Positions 35,981-43,607 of a stretch of 64,000 nt of DNA are shown here, piece by piece. This stretch comes from SKLM01 sp964575455 (GTDB taxonomy: Bacteria > Chloroflexota > Anaerolineae > B4-G1), in the NCBI GenBank assembly GCA_964575455.1, contig CAZNRX010000001.1:145168-209167 (forward strand). Direction: 5' to 3'. The notes beneath the pieces were generated by a model. It saw only the letters and a program-made list of their open reading frames with translations, searched no databases and was not told where the DNA came from. Position numbers and translations under genes: made by a program. Position 1 is the first letter of the stretch, and the number at the start of each line of letters is the position of its first letter.

Positions 35981-36316
35981 ATGAAGACCATCCTGCTCAG
36001 TCCACCTGTGGTTATGCTCGTGTACCTGGGGGTCGGCTACGGACTCTATCGTCTGGGACGATCCTGGGCCGCGCAGGGCGAGGATAGCCCAGGAAAGGAA
36101 GAGCCCTACGCCTGCGGCGAGGATCTGAGGCCGGGCCTGGTCAAGCTCTCCTATCACTCCTTCTTCCGGCTGGCGTTGATGTTCAGCGTGCTCCATCTGG
36201 CGACGTTGACGGTCTCGACGCTGCCGGGCACACGCTCGTTTCAGCCTGTCGGTCTGATCTATCTTGCCGGGATCGCGGTCAGCGTACTCGTTCTCATTAA
36301 GGAGGGAGAAGTATAG
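35981..36316 (+). CDS. NuoA-like membrane subunit
   Basis: The 111-residue protein has three hydrophobic helices and EEPYACGEDLRPG in the first loop, the NuoA (complex I subunit 3) signature EPYxCG. The following LSYHSFFRLALMFSVLHL and LIYLAGIAVSVLVLIKEGE fit NuoA or the MbhI position. It follows the third antiporter subunit by 3 bases and precedes the small subunit directly (TAG-ATG). Confidence 0.8.
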   Translation: MKTILLSPPVVMLVYLGVGYGLYRLGRSWAAQGEDSPGKEEPYACGEDLRPGLVKLSYHSFFRLALMFSVLHLATLTVSTLPGTRSFQPVGLIYLAGIAVSVLVLIKEGEV

Positions 36317-36838
36317 ATGATAGAGCGACTGCTAAAATGGGCGCGGCGCCGGTCGCCATGGGTGCTTCACTTCAACACCGGAGGGTGCAACGGCTGCGAC
36401 ATCGAGATTCTCGACCTCCTCACGCCCCGCTACGACGTGGAGCGCCTGGGCATCCTGAAGGAGGCGTCGCCGCGCCACGCCGACATCCTACTGGTGACCG
36501 GCCCGGTGACGCGGCAGTCCCGAGACCGCTTGCGCCGCATCTACGAGCAGATGCCGGAGCCGAAGTGGGTCGTCGCCGTCGGGACGTGCGCCACCTCGGG
36601 CGGTGTCTTTCGGGGCAGCTACAACGTGATGGGCGGCGTGGACCAGGTGATCCCGGTGGATCAGTATATCCCCGGCTGCCCCTGTCGACCGGAAGCGATC
36701 ATCGCGGGACTGGCCCAGCTGTTTGAGGAGATCGAGGGGACGAAGGAGCAGGAGACGCTGGGCAGGGACCCCGCGGATGAGGAGGGCTCCGCCATCGGAT
36801 TCGAGAAGGATCGTGCGCCATCCGGGAGCCGGGAGTGA
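36317..36838 (+). CDS. Group 4 [NiFe] hydrogenase small subunit (NuoB/MbhJ-like)
   Basis: The 173-residue protein holds the proximal [4Fe-4S] cluster with C24 and C27 in NTGGCNGCDIEIL, C91 in VGTCATSGG and C121 or C123 in PGCPCRPEA. The GCNGCDIE form is that of group 4 hydrogenases (Ech, Mbh); respiratory NuoB has adjacent cysteines. The last 35 residues are a charged tail of no known role. The stop overlaps a possible GTG start of the next gene. Confidence 0.92.
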   Translation: MIERLLKWARRRSPWVLHFNTGGCNGCDIEILDLLTPRYDVERLGILKEASPRHADILLVTGPVTRQSRDRLRRIYEQMPEPKWVVAVGTCATSGGVFRGSYNVMGGVDQVIPVDQYIPGCPCRPEAIIAGLAQLFEEIEGTKEQETLGRDPADEEGSAIGFEKDRAPSGSRE

Positions 36839-36909
36839 ACGGGGCGTCTGGCGTGGAGAGAGGGAAGCAGGAAGTGGACCAGCAGCAACCAGGAGGAGGC
36901 AGGACTGTG

Positions 36910-37356
36910 ATGGAGACAAAGGCCTTACTAGAAGCGTTCGGCGAGGCGTGTCCGGGCTATTCCTTCGACGCGCATACCATGCCGGTGGACGAGACCGTCA
37001 TCGAGGTCCCGGCCGCGTGCCTGGACGACGTGGTTGACGTCCTGCGGACCACGTTCTCGATCTATCACCTGTCGACCATCACGGGCCAGGACCGCGGGAC
37101 GGAGCTGGAGCTGTTGTACCATTTCTGGCACGAGCGGGGGATCACGCTCCAGGTGGCGCTGCCCCGGGAGGGCGCCCGCGTATGCACGTTGACCGAGACC
37201 ATCCCCGGCGCGGACTTCTACGAGCGTGAGGTCGGCGAGATGCTGGGCGTTACGTTTGAGGGGCACCCCGGTCCGGAACACCTCCTGCTGCCGGAGGACT
37301 GGGAGAGCGAGCCGCCGCTGCGTAAGGAGCAACCAGTCGAGGAAGGTGACACATGA
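36910..37356 (+). CDS. Hydrogenase 30-kDa subunit (NuoC/MbhK-like)
   Basis: The 148-residue protein has the NuoC signature in YEREVGEMLGVTFEGHPGPEHLLLPEDW and PPLRKEQP. NuoC-like subunits cap the peripheral arm and bind the large subunit. ATG 36910 (or GTG 36907) behind AGGAGGAGG is preferred; an upstream GTG at 36835 that overlaps the previous stop would add 25 unconserved residues. The stop overlaps the next start by 4 bases. Confidence 0.85.
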   Translation: METKALLEAFGEACPGYSFDAHTMPVDETVIEVPAACLDDVVDVLRTTFSIYHLSTITGQDRGTELELLYHFWHERGITLQVALPREGARVCTLTETIPGADFYEREVGEMLGVTFEGHPGPEHLLLPEDWESEPPLRKEQPVEEGDT

Positions 37357-38435
37357 CCCGAGTCACGATCCCTGTTGGTCCCCAGCATCCCTTGCTCAAG
37401 GAGCCCCTATCACTTCGTCTCACCGCCGAGGGAGAGTGGGTTGTGGAGGCGGCGCTGCGGATGGGCTACGTGCACCGCGGGATCGAGCGCCTGACTGAGG
37501 AGCGGAGTTACGTGCAGAATCTCTACCTCCTGGAGCGTGTCTGCGGCATCTGCTCGCACGTCCACACCACCACCTATTGTCAGGGCGTGGAGGCCCTCTT
37601 GGAACTGGACATCCCGCCCCGGGGATTGATGCTGCGGACGCTGATGTGCGAGCTCGAGCGGATCCACAGTCACCTGCTCTGGCTTGGGGTGCTGGCGGAG
37701 AACATCGGCTTTAGTACTATCTTCATGTATTCGTGGCGGGATCGAGAGATCGCGCTCGACATTATGGAGAATCTCTCCGGCGGGCGCATCGCTCACGCGG
37801 CGAACACGATCGGTGGCGTGCGTGTCGATGTGGAGGCAGAGCAGATCTATGCAGCCCGGCACGGTCTGGATGAGCTGCAGGAACAGGTGGACAACCTGCT
37901 CAACGTGGTGGAGCACGAGAGCACGCTGAAGGTTCGAACGCAGGGAGTGGGAGGCGCATCCCTGGAACAGGTCCGGCGCCACTGCGCCGTGGGGCCGCTG
38001 GCTCGGGCGGCCGGGTTGGATCGCGATATCCGACGAGATGCCCCGTACGCGGCGTACGATCGTCTCTCCTTCAAGGTCGTTACGGAGACCGGGGGCGACG
38101 TGTGGGCCGCCACCCGCGTCCGGCTCCTGGAGGTCTTTGAGAGCCTCTTGCTGTGCCGCCAGATTCTGGACGACCTGCCGTCGGGGGAGGTCTCAACCCG
38201 GGCGCCCCGGCGGGTGCCGGAGGGGGAGATCGTGAGTCGAGCCGAGGCTCCTCGCGGAGAGGTTGTCTACTACATCCGCAGCGACGGGTCGGACAAGCCC
38301 GCGCGGATCAAGATTCGCACCCCCACGCTGCCGGCGCTCAGCCTGGTGCGGGAGCAACTCCGCGACATCCACATCGCCGACGTGCCGGCCGTGATCTCCG
38401 GGATCGACCTATGCATCGCCTGCGCCGACCGCTGA
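37353..38435 (+). CDS. Group 4 [NiFe] hydrogenase large subunit (NuoD/MbhL-like)
   Basis: The 360-residue catalytic subunit keeps both nickel-binding pairs: C64 and C67 in ERVCGICSHVH (L1) and C354 and C357 in GIDLCIACADR (L2; the usual proline after Asp is Leu). NuoD lacks these, so this is expected to be a hydrogenase rather than a quinone-reducing complex. It also has GYVHRGIERL and ELERIHSHLLWLG. The chain ends three residues after the last cysteine, so there is no C-terminal peptide for a maturation protease to remove. No hyp maturation genes are in the window. Confidence 0.9.
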   Translation: MTRVTIPVGPQHPLLKEPLSLRLTAEGEWVVEAALRMGYVHRGIERLTEERSYVQNLYLLERVCGICSHVHTTTYCQGVEALLELDIPPRGLMLRTLMCELERIHSHLLWLGVLAENIGFSTIFMYSWRDREIALDIMENLSGGRIAHAANTIGGVRVDVEAEQIYAARHGLDELQEQVDNLLNVVEHESTLKVRTQGVGGASLEQVRRHCAVGPLARAAGLDRDIRRDAPYAAYDRLSFKVVTETGGDVWAATRVRLLEVFESLLLCRQILDDLPSGEVSTRAPRRVPEGEIVSRAEAPRGEVVYYIRSDGSDKPARIKIRTPTLPALSLVREQLRDIHIADVPAVISGIDLCIACADR

Positions 38436-38457
38436 TGAGAAGGGAAGGAAGGTCAGT

Positions 38458-39417
38458 TTGAGAGAGCTGCTATCCGTGTTAATCACCCTATTCATCTTCC
38501 CGGGGCTTGGGTTCCTGGTCGCTTGTGCGTTCCTCTTCGAGTGGATCGACCGGCGCACCATCGCGCGCCTCCAGGGTCGCGTCGGACCGCCCTGGTACCA
38601 GCCACTGGCCGACCTGCTGAAGCTCCTCTCCAAGGAGAGCGTGCTCCCCCGCCAGGCCGACCGGCCGATCTGCACGGCGCTGCCCGTCGTCGCGCTGGCC
38701 GCGGTGCTCACCGCCGCGCTGTACATCCCGGTCGGCGGACGCGTGGTCTACGCCTTCGAGGGGGACCTGATCGTGGTCCTGTTCCTGCTCAGCCTTCCCG
38801 CGTTGTTCTACTTCCTGGCCGGATGGGTCTCCGTGGGCATCTACAGCATCATTGGGGGCAGCCGCTCGGTGCTCCAGTATTTTTCCTATGAGGTGCCGTT
38901 CCTCATGGCGCTCAGCGCCCCGGCGATTCTGACCGGGTCCTGGTCGATCTCGGACATCATCACCCAGCAGGCGGAGGCCGGATGGATCCTGCTCGTGCAG
39001 CCCGTCGGGTTTTTGCTGGCTGTCGTCGGCTTGATCGGCAAGCTGAAGCGGGTGCCCTTCGACATTCCGAAGGCCAAATCCGAGGTGGTCGGTGGGCCGC
39101 TGACCGAGTTCAGCGGCCGCAAGCTCGCGTTGTGGCACCTCACCGTCGACATCCAGACCGTCGCGGGCATCTTCCTGCTGGTCAATGTGTTCCTTGGCGG
39201 TGGTGACCTGACACTCCTGCAGGGGTCGACGCCGCTGGGCCTGGCCCGGGCGGTGACGTTTGCCGCTAAGGCCCTCGCCATGCTGCTGACCCTGTCCGTG
39301 ACGAGCGTGCTCTACGCTCGCCTGCGTATCGACCAGCTGGCCAGCCTGGGATGGCGTATTCTGGCGCCCCTGGGGTTGGTGCAGCTGGCGGCGACCATTT
39401 TGTTAGGAGTAGGCTGA
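38458..39417 (+). CDS. Hydrogenase membrane subunit (NuoH/MbhM-like)
   Basis: The 319-residue protein with about eight membrane helices has RRTIARLQGRVGPPWYQPL, ADLLKLLSKESVLP, VPFDIPKAKSEVVGGPLTEFSGRKLALW and further NuoH-type features. It anchors the peripheral arm and links the active site to ion translocation. The start is TTG 38458 behind GGAAGGAAGG. The stop overlaps the next ATG by one base. Confidence 0.92.
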   Translation: MRELLSVLITLFIFPGLGFLVACAFLFEWIDRRTIARLQGRVGPPWYQPLADLLKLLSKESVLPRQADRPICTALPVVALAAVLTAALYIPVGGRVVYAFEGDLIVVLFLLSLPALFYFLAGWVSVGIYSIIGGSRSVLQYFSYEVPFLMALSAPAILTGSWSISDIITQQAEAGWILLVQPVGFLLAVVGLIGKLKRVPFDIPKAKSEVVGGPLTEFSGRKLALWHLTVDIQTVAGIFLLVNVFLGGGDLTLLQGSTPLGLARAVTFAAKALAMLLTLSVTSVLYARLRIDQLASLGWRILAPLGLVQLAATILLGVG

Positions 39418-39836
39418 TGCCATCCCTCAAATCGCTGCTCTACATGCTCCCCCGTCTATGGGAGACGCTCTGCGAAAGGGTTAGCACCGTCGCCTACCCA
39501 TTCGGTCCGCCGGAGATACCGCCTAATTTCAGAGGCCGGGTGAGAATCGAGGCCGATCTCTGCCGTGGCTGCGGCGCCTGCGTGCGAGACTGCCCGTCCT
39601 TTGCCCTTGAGCTGGAGAAAGAGAGCCGGGACGAGTTCCGTCTCATCTACTACCCGCGGCGCTGCATTTTCTGTGGCCAGTGCGAGGAGGGCTGTCGGTT
39701 CGACGCCATCCGGCTGACGAACGAGTTTACAAAGCCCTCCGTCGGCAGCAGGCCATCCCGCAAGGTGCTGGTGGACCGTCAGCCGGATGAGGAACCGAAG
39801 GACGAGGTCGATGAGAAGACCGACAACACAGAATGA
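39417..39836 (+). CDS. Hydrogenase 2[4Fe-4S] ferredoxin subunit (NuoI/MbhN-like)
   Basis: The 139-residue protein has two CxxCxxCxxxC motifs, C49/C52/C55/C59 (CRGCGACVRDC) and C83/C86/C89/C93 (CIFCGQCEEGC), giving two [4Fe-4S] clusters. It would bring electrons from ferredoxin to the small subunit. A charged tail follows. The ATG at 39417 is chosen over the earlier frame opening at 39351, which lies inside the NuoH-like gene. It is the last gene of the cluster. Confidence 0.92.
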   Translation: MPSLKSLLYMLPRLWETLCERVSTVAYPFGPPEIPPNFRGRVRIEADLCRGCGACVRDCPSFALELEKESRDEFRLIYYPRRCIFCGQCEEGCRFDAIRLTNEFTKPSVGSRPSRKVLVDRQPDEEPKDEVDEKTDNTE

Positions 39837-39953
39837 CCGGGCCTGCTTCCAGTAGGCGCCAATCGCCGAGAGGCGTGATCCAGCGAGCACTCGCCGAGTG
39901 ATAATGTCTAGCCGATATCTGTGTCTATGCTGACAGACTGAGGAAGGAGGAGT

Positions 39954-40679
39954 ATGCAACTGTTTACAGCGCTGATGGCCTATCTGGAGCAACTTGCCAA
40001 TTCCGTCCCTCTGGAGATCTTCACCTTCTTTGGCACCATCCTGGAGGAGATCCTCGCTCCCATCCCTTCGCCGTTTGTGATGACGATCACCGGATCCATC
40101 GCCCGGGCCCAGGGCCATCTGCTCGGCTACCTCTTCATCGTCTCTTTGATCGGCGCCGCCGGTCGTGTTGTGGGTACCACGTTCCTTTACGTCCTGGCCG
40201 ACTTTTTCGAGGATATTGTCATCGGCAGATTCGGCGAGTTCCTGGGCGTCTCGCACCGCGAGGTCGAACAGATCGGGTCCCGGTTCAACGGTACAGCTCG
40301 GGACTACCTGACCCTGATCATCCTGCGCAGCATCCCCGTGATGCCCAGCTCTCCCATCTCCGTGGTCTGCGGGCTGGTGAAGCTCAACTACAAAGTCTTC
40401 GCCATCGGCACGGCCATCGGAAGCGTCTTCCGCAACTTCTTCTTCCTCTGGATCGGATTCACAGGGGTCGCCGCCACCGAATCGTTCATGGAGGGGTTTG
40501 AGAGCGTGGAGACCGTCGTGCAGGTTGTGTTCGTCCTGGCTCTTATCGGTGGCTTCTATTACTACTATAGGAAACGTGAGAGAGGAGAACTACTTCGGTC
40601 TCCTGATGACAAGGAGGAGAGCTCGACCGACGCCGCCGTCGAGACAAGACTCAACCCCGATGCGGATCGAGTCTCCTGA
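39954..40679 (+). CDS. DedA/VTT-domain membrane protein
   Basis: The 241-residue protein belongs to the DedA/SNARE-associated (VTT) family: FFGTILEEILAPIPSPFVMTITGSIARAQGH near the N-terminus, a glycine-rich GAAGRVVGTTFLYVLAD, FNGTARDYLTLIILRSIPVMPSSPISVVCGLVKL (split here), and a C-terminal helix with a charged tail. Family members are linked to lipid scrambling or membrane homeostasis. ATG follows AGGAAGGAGGAG. It is 117 bases after the hydrogenase cluster and is probably a separate unit. Confidence 0.8.
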   Translation: MQLFTALMAYLEQLANSVPLEIFTFFGTILEEILAPIPSPFVMTITGSIARAQGHLLGYLFIVSLIGAAGRVVGTTFLYVLADFFEDIVIGRFGEFLGVSHREVEQIGSRFNGTARDYLTLIILRSIPVMPSSPISVVCGLVKLNYKVFAIGTAIGSVFRNFFFLWIGFTGVAATESFMEGFESVETVVQVVFVLALIGGFYYYYRKRERGELLRSPDDKEESSTDAAVETRLNPDADRVS

Positions 40680-40707
40680 TCGCTGCCTCTCTGCTGTGGC
40701 TGGCGGC

Positions 40708-40735
40708 TTGCCTGTGCTTAATGCGGGACTATAAT
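40708..40735 (+). promoter_or_regulatory. Promoter of the SLC13-type transporter gene
   Basis: TTGCCT (40708-40713), 16-base spacer, TATAAT (40730-40735), 30 bases before the TTG start. Confidence 0.65.
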
Positions 40736-40764
40736 TATCGAAAGCGATTCAAAAGGAGGATATC

Positions 40765-42585
40765 TTGACTCTCGAACAGGCGCTCGTATATGGCGTTATT
40801 GCGCTGACCCTGGTGGTGCTCGCACTAGAGCTCTGGCGGTACGATCTGGTAGCTCTGATGGGAATGTTGCTGCTGGTGGTAGTTGGGACCGTTTCCGTGG
40901 AGGAGGCGTTTGCGGGCTTCGGTGAGCCTGCGGTCATCACCATCGCGGCCGTACTGGTCGTCAGTCAGGGATTGCAGAATACAGGAGTGGTGGATCAGGT
41001 GGCCAAGCGGATGTCGGCCGTGGGAGACCGCCTCGGGCTGCAGTTGATGGTGCTATGCGGGTTGGTGATCATCAGCTCTGGTTTCATGAACAACATCGCG
41101 GCACTGGCTATCTTCATCCCGGTGGCTGTCAGGATGGCAAGGGGGAGCGATCGTTCCCCTTCACTGTACCTCCTACCCATGGCCTTCAGCGCCCACCTGG
41201 GCGGGTTGATTACGCTCATCGGCATGCCCACCAATCTCATGGTATCGGGACTCCGTGCTGAGTACGTGGGGGAGCGATTTGGTATGTTCGCTTTCGCTCC
41301 CATAGGGATTGCTGTATCCGTGGTTGGCGTGGCGTTCATCGCGCTGGCGGGCTGGCATCTCATCCCACGACGCCAAGAGGGAGCAGGTTTGGAAGGTGCC
41401 TTTACCGTGGGAGATTACCTTGCCGAGGTCGAGGTTCCCGAAGAGTCGGACATGGCAGATCTACGCCTGGTCGATCTAAAAGAGGTGACCCAGGCCGACG
41501 TGTGGATTGCCGCGATTGTGCGAGACGGCGATCGCATCACGAACCCCACGGGCTCTGAAAGGATACGGGCTAAGGATGATCTGCTCGTCCGTGGTCACAC
41601 CGCAGACCTCCGGCAGTTCGTCCAGGAAGCCCGGGTCGAGCTCACAGAGTCGAAGCCCCTTGACGAGGAGGCCGAGGCCCCGGAAACGCACGCCGGCCTG
41701 TGGGAAGCCTTGAAGTCTCGGCTCCACGCGGACGACGTTGAGACGATAGAAGCAGTCGTTAGACCTGATTCGGAGCTCGTAGGGAAGACGGCCCGTGACG
41801 TCGACCTGCGTAAGCGCTATGGCGTCAACCTGCTGGGTGTGTCTCGGTGTGACGAAGAGTACTGTCAGATCGTGGGGGCGACTGCCCTGGAGCCCGGCGA
41901 CGTGTTGCTGGTGCAGGGCCGTCACGAGAGTATGCATGAGGTGCTGGAGAACCTGGGGCTGCTCCCGTTGGCGGAACGGGAGATCCTCCTCGAGCCCCAC
42001 CATATTGTACTAGGAGTCGGGATCTTTCTGGCGGCTTTGTTGACCGCGAGCCTGAACCTCCTCACTGTGCCCGTGGCGATGACGGCGGCTGCTGCCGCGA
42101 TGGTCGTCGGAGGCGTGGTGTCTCTGCGTGAGGCCTATGCAGAGATCGAATGGCCTATCATTGTCCTGTATGGTGCGATGTTCTCAATGGGAGCAGCTAT
42201 GGAAGCGACCGGGGGAGACCAGCTTATCGCCGACCAGATCTTGCGGGCGTCGGCCTTTGTCTCCCCTGCCGTGTTGATGGTCGTGATCCTGGTGGTAACG
42301 ATGCTGCTCTCAAACGTTGTGAACAACGCGGCGGCTGTTGTGTTGATGGCATCTATCGCCGTCAACGTGGCGCGTGGATTAGGAGCTTCGATAGACCTAT
42401 TCCTGGTGGCCATTGCCGTCGGCAGCGCGTGTGCCTTCCTGACCCCGATTGGCCACGAGGCGAACGTGCTGGTTTTCGAACCAGGTGGCTATGAGTTCGC
42501 CGACTACTGGCGTCTGGGGTTGCCGCTGACGGTACTTATGATCGCCGTCAGCGTGCCGCTGTTGCTCTGGCTGTGGCCGATTTGA
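40765..42585 (+). CDS. SLC13/CitT-type transporter with two RCK_C domains
   Basis: The 606-residue protein has two halves of membrane helices (1-205 and 415-606) with the family signatures FMNNIAALAIFIPVAVRMA, LITLIGMPTNLMVSGL, NVVNNAAAVVLMASIAVN and AFLTPIGHEANVLVF. Between them are two RCK_C (TrkA-C) domains (about 225-295 and 325-400), shown by LRLVDLKEVTQADVWIAAIVR and RKRYGVNLLGVSR. Such proteins carry sulfate or dicarboxylates with Na+; the substrate is unknown. It starts at TTG 40765 after AAAGGAGGA. Confidence 0.85.
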   Translation: MTLEQALVYGVIALTLVVLALELWRYDLVALMGMLLLVVVGTVSVEEAFAGFGEPAVITIAAVLVVSQGLQNTGVVDQVAKRMSAVGDRLGLQLMVLCGLVIISSGFMNNIAALAIFIPVAVRMARGSDRSPSLYLLPMAFSAHLGGLITLIGMPTNLMVSGLRAEYVGERFGMFAFAPIGIAVSVVGVAFIALAGWHLIPRRQEGAGLEGAFTVGDYLAEVEVPEESDMADLRLVDLKEVTQADVWIAAIVRDGDRITNPTGSERIRAKDDLLVRGHTADLRQFVQEARVELTESKPLDEEAEAPETHAGLWEALKSRLHADDVETIEAVVRPDSELVGKTARDVDLRKRYGVNLLGVSRCDEEYCQIVGATALEPGDVLLVQGRHESMHEVLENLGLLPLAEREILLEPHHIVLGVGIFLAALLTASLNLLTVPVAMTAAAAAMVVGGVVSLREAYAEIEWPIIVLYGAMFSMGAAMEATGGDQLIADQILRASAFVSPAVLMVVILVVTMLLSNVVNNAAAVVLMASIAVNVARGLGASIDLFLVAIAVGSACAFLTPIGHEANVLVFEPGGYEFADYWRLGLPLTVLMIAVSVPLLLWLWPI

Positions 42586-42845
42586 CGACAACACCTTCTC
42601 GGGGAGGTGCGACAGCGGGCGCATCCTCCCGCTCGGCGCGCACGCCGTGCGTGGTCGACGAGGTGCAGCACCGGATAGCTTTGTACCGCTGCCTCGTCGT
42701 TGGGTAGTCGACGGCAGTTTCACCTGGGTGGTGTGCTTTCGCCGCCTGTGCGCGACTATGAACGCTTGGAAGAGACGCTTTTCGGATTGCATTTCATGGC
42801 CTTTGCCGTACTGATAGCGCAGGGGCTGTTGTCGTGGGAGGTCGT

Positions 42846-43553
42846 ATGTCGAAACGAGTCAGATGGCTAACCTTTGCGGCTATCTTGGTAGCGGGACTGT
42901 TGCTCGGCTTTGTGGGATCCGTCCTTGTTCCTCGCCTGGGGCTGGTCGCGCTTTACGAGCGTGTGGGAGGCTGGACGTTGCTGGGGCGAGCGGCGGTAGC
43001 CTTGCTGCTTCTCGCTATTCCGATCGGCTACATCGTGTGGCTTATCGCAGGAGCTGTAGAGTTCGGCAAAGCCAAGGAGCAGGCGGAGACGGAAGCCCTG
43101 CTCCGCTACCTGCGGCACGGAGAGAGAACCGAGGTGGAGCGGGTCCTCGTCGCCACTGGGGGTGGACCTCACGCCCGGTTCGGTCTCCATCTAGCGGCCA
43201 GCCTGGCACGCGCTGCGGACGGCACGGTGACCGTCTTCCGGGCGATCTCTCCGAGCGAGGAGGTGGACACGGAGGCTGAGTCGGAAGCGATGGTCCGGAT
43301 GGCTGAACAGGTCATCGGTAGCGATCCCCCTGTTGAAGCCCAGGTCACGGTCAGCTCGTCGGTGGTTGACGCAATCGTTGAGGAAACTCGGCCGGGAGAG
43401 TACGATCTGTTGATCGTCGGCGCGTCCGATGAGAGCACGGTGAGAAGTCTCCTCTACGGCAACATCCCCCACACGCTAGTCGGACGGGCCTCCTGCCCTG
43501 TGCTCGTCGTCCGTGAGGCCGAATGGTGGCAGATGGACGAGGAACAGGGATAG
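42846..43553 (+). CDS. Membrane-anchored universal stress protein (UspA)
   Basis: The 235-residue protein has two N-terminal membrane helices (WLTFAAILVAGLLLGFVGSV and AAVALLLLAIPIGYIVWLIA) and a cytoplasmic UspA domain: VERVLVATGGGPHARFGLHLAASLA, DAIVEETRPGEYDLLIVGAS and LLYGNIPHTLVGRASCPVLVV, which fits the G-2x-G-9x-G-type nucleotide loop only loosely. ATG 42846 follows GGGAGG; a GTG at 42834 is possible. It may adjust the neighbouring transporter or ATPase. The preceding 260 bases show no gene. Confidence 0.8.
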   Translation: MSKRVRWLTFAAILVAGLLLGFVGSVLVPRLGLVALYERVGGWTLLGRAAVALLLLAIPIGYIVWLIAGAVEFGKAKEQAETEALLRYLRHGERTEVERVLVATGGGPHARFGLHLAASLARAADGTVTVFRAISPSEEVDTEAESEAMVRMAEQVIGSDPPVEAQVTVSSSVVDAIVEETRPGEYDLLIVGASDESTVRSLLYGNIPHTLVGRASCPVLVVREAEWWQMDEEQG

Positions 43554-43607
43554 GTCTAAGTATCCCATCAGGCTGGCCGTTTTGTCGATGAATAAAGGAG
43601 AATCCTT

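Noticed and set aside
30238..39836. Respiratory complex I (NADH or quinone-reducing nuo operon)
   Set aside because: Both CxxC nickel motifs in the large subunit and the GCNGCDIE motif in the small subunit indicate a hydrogenase, and nuoE, nuoF and nuoG are absent.
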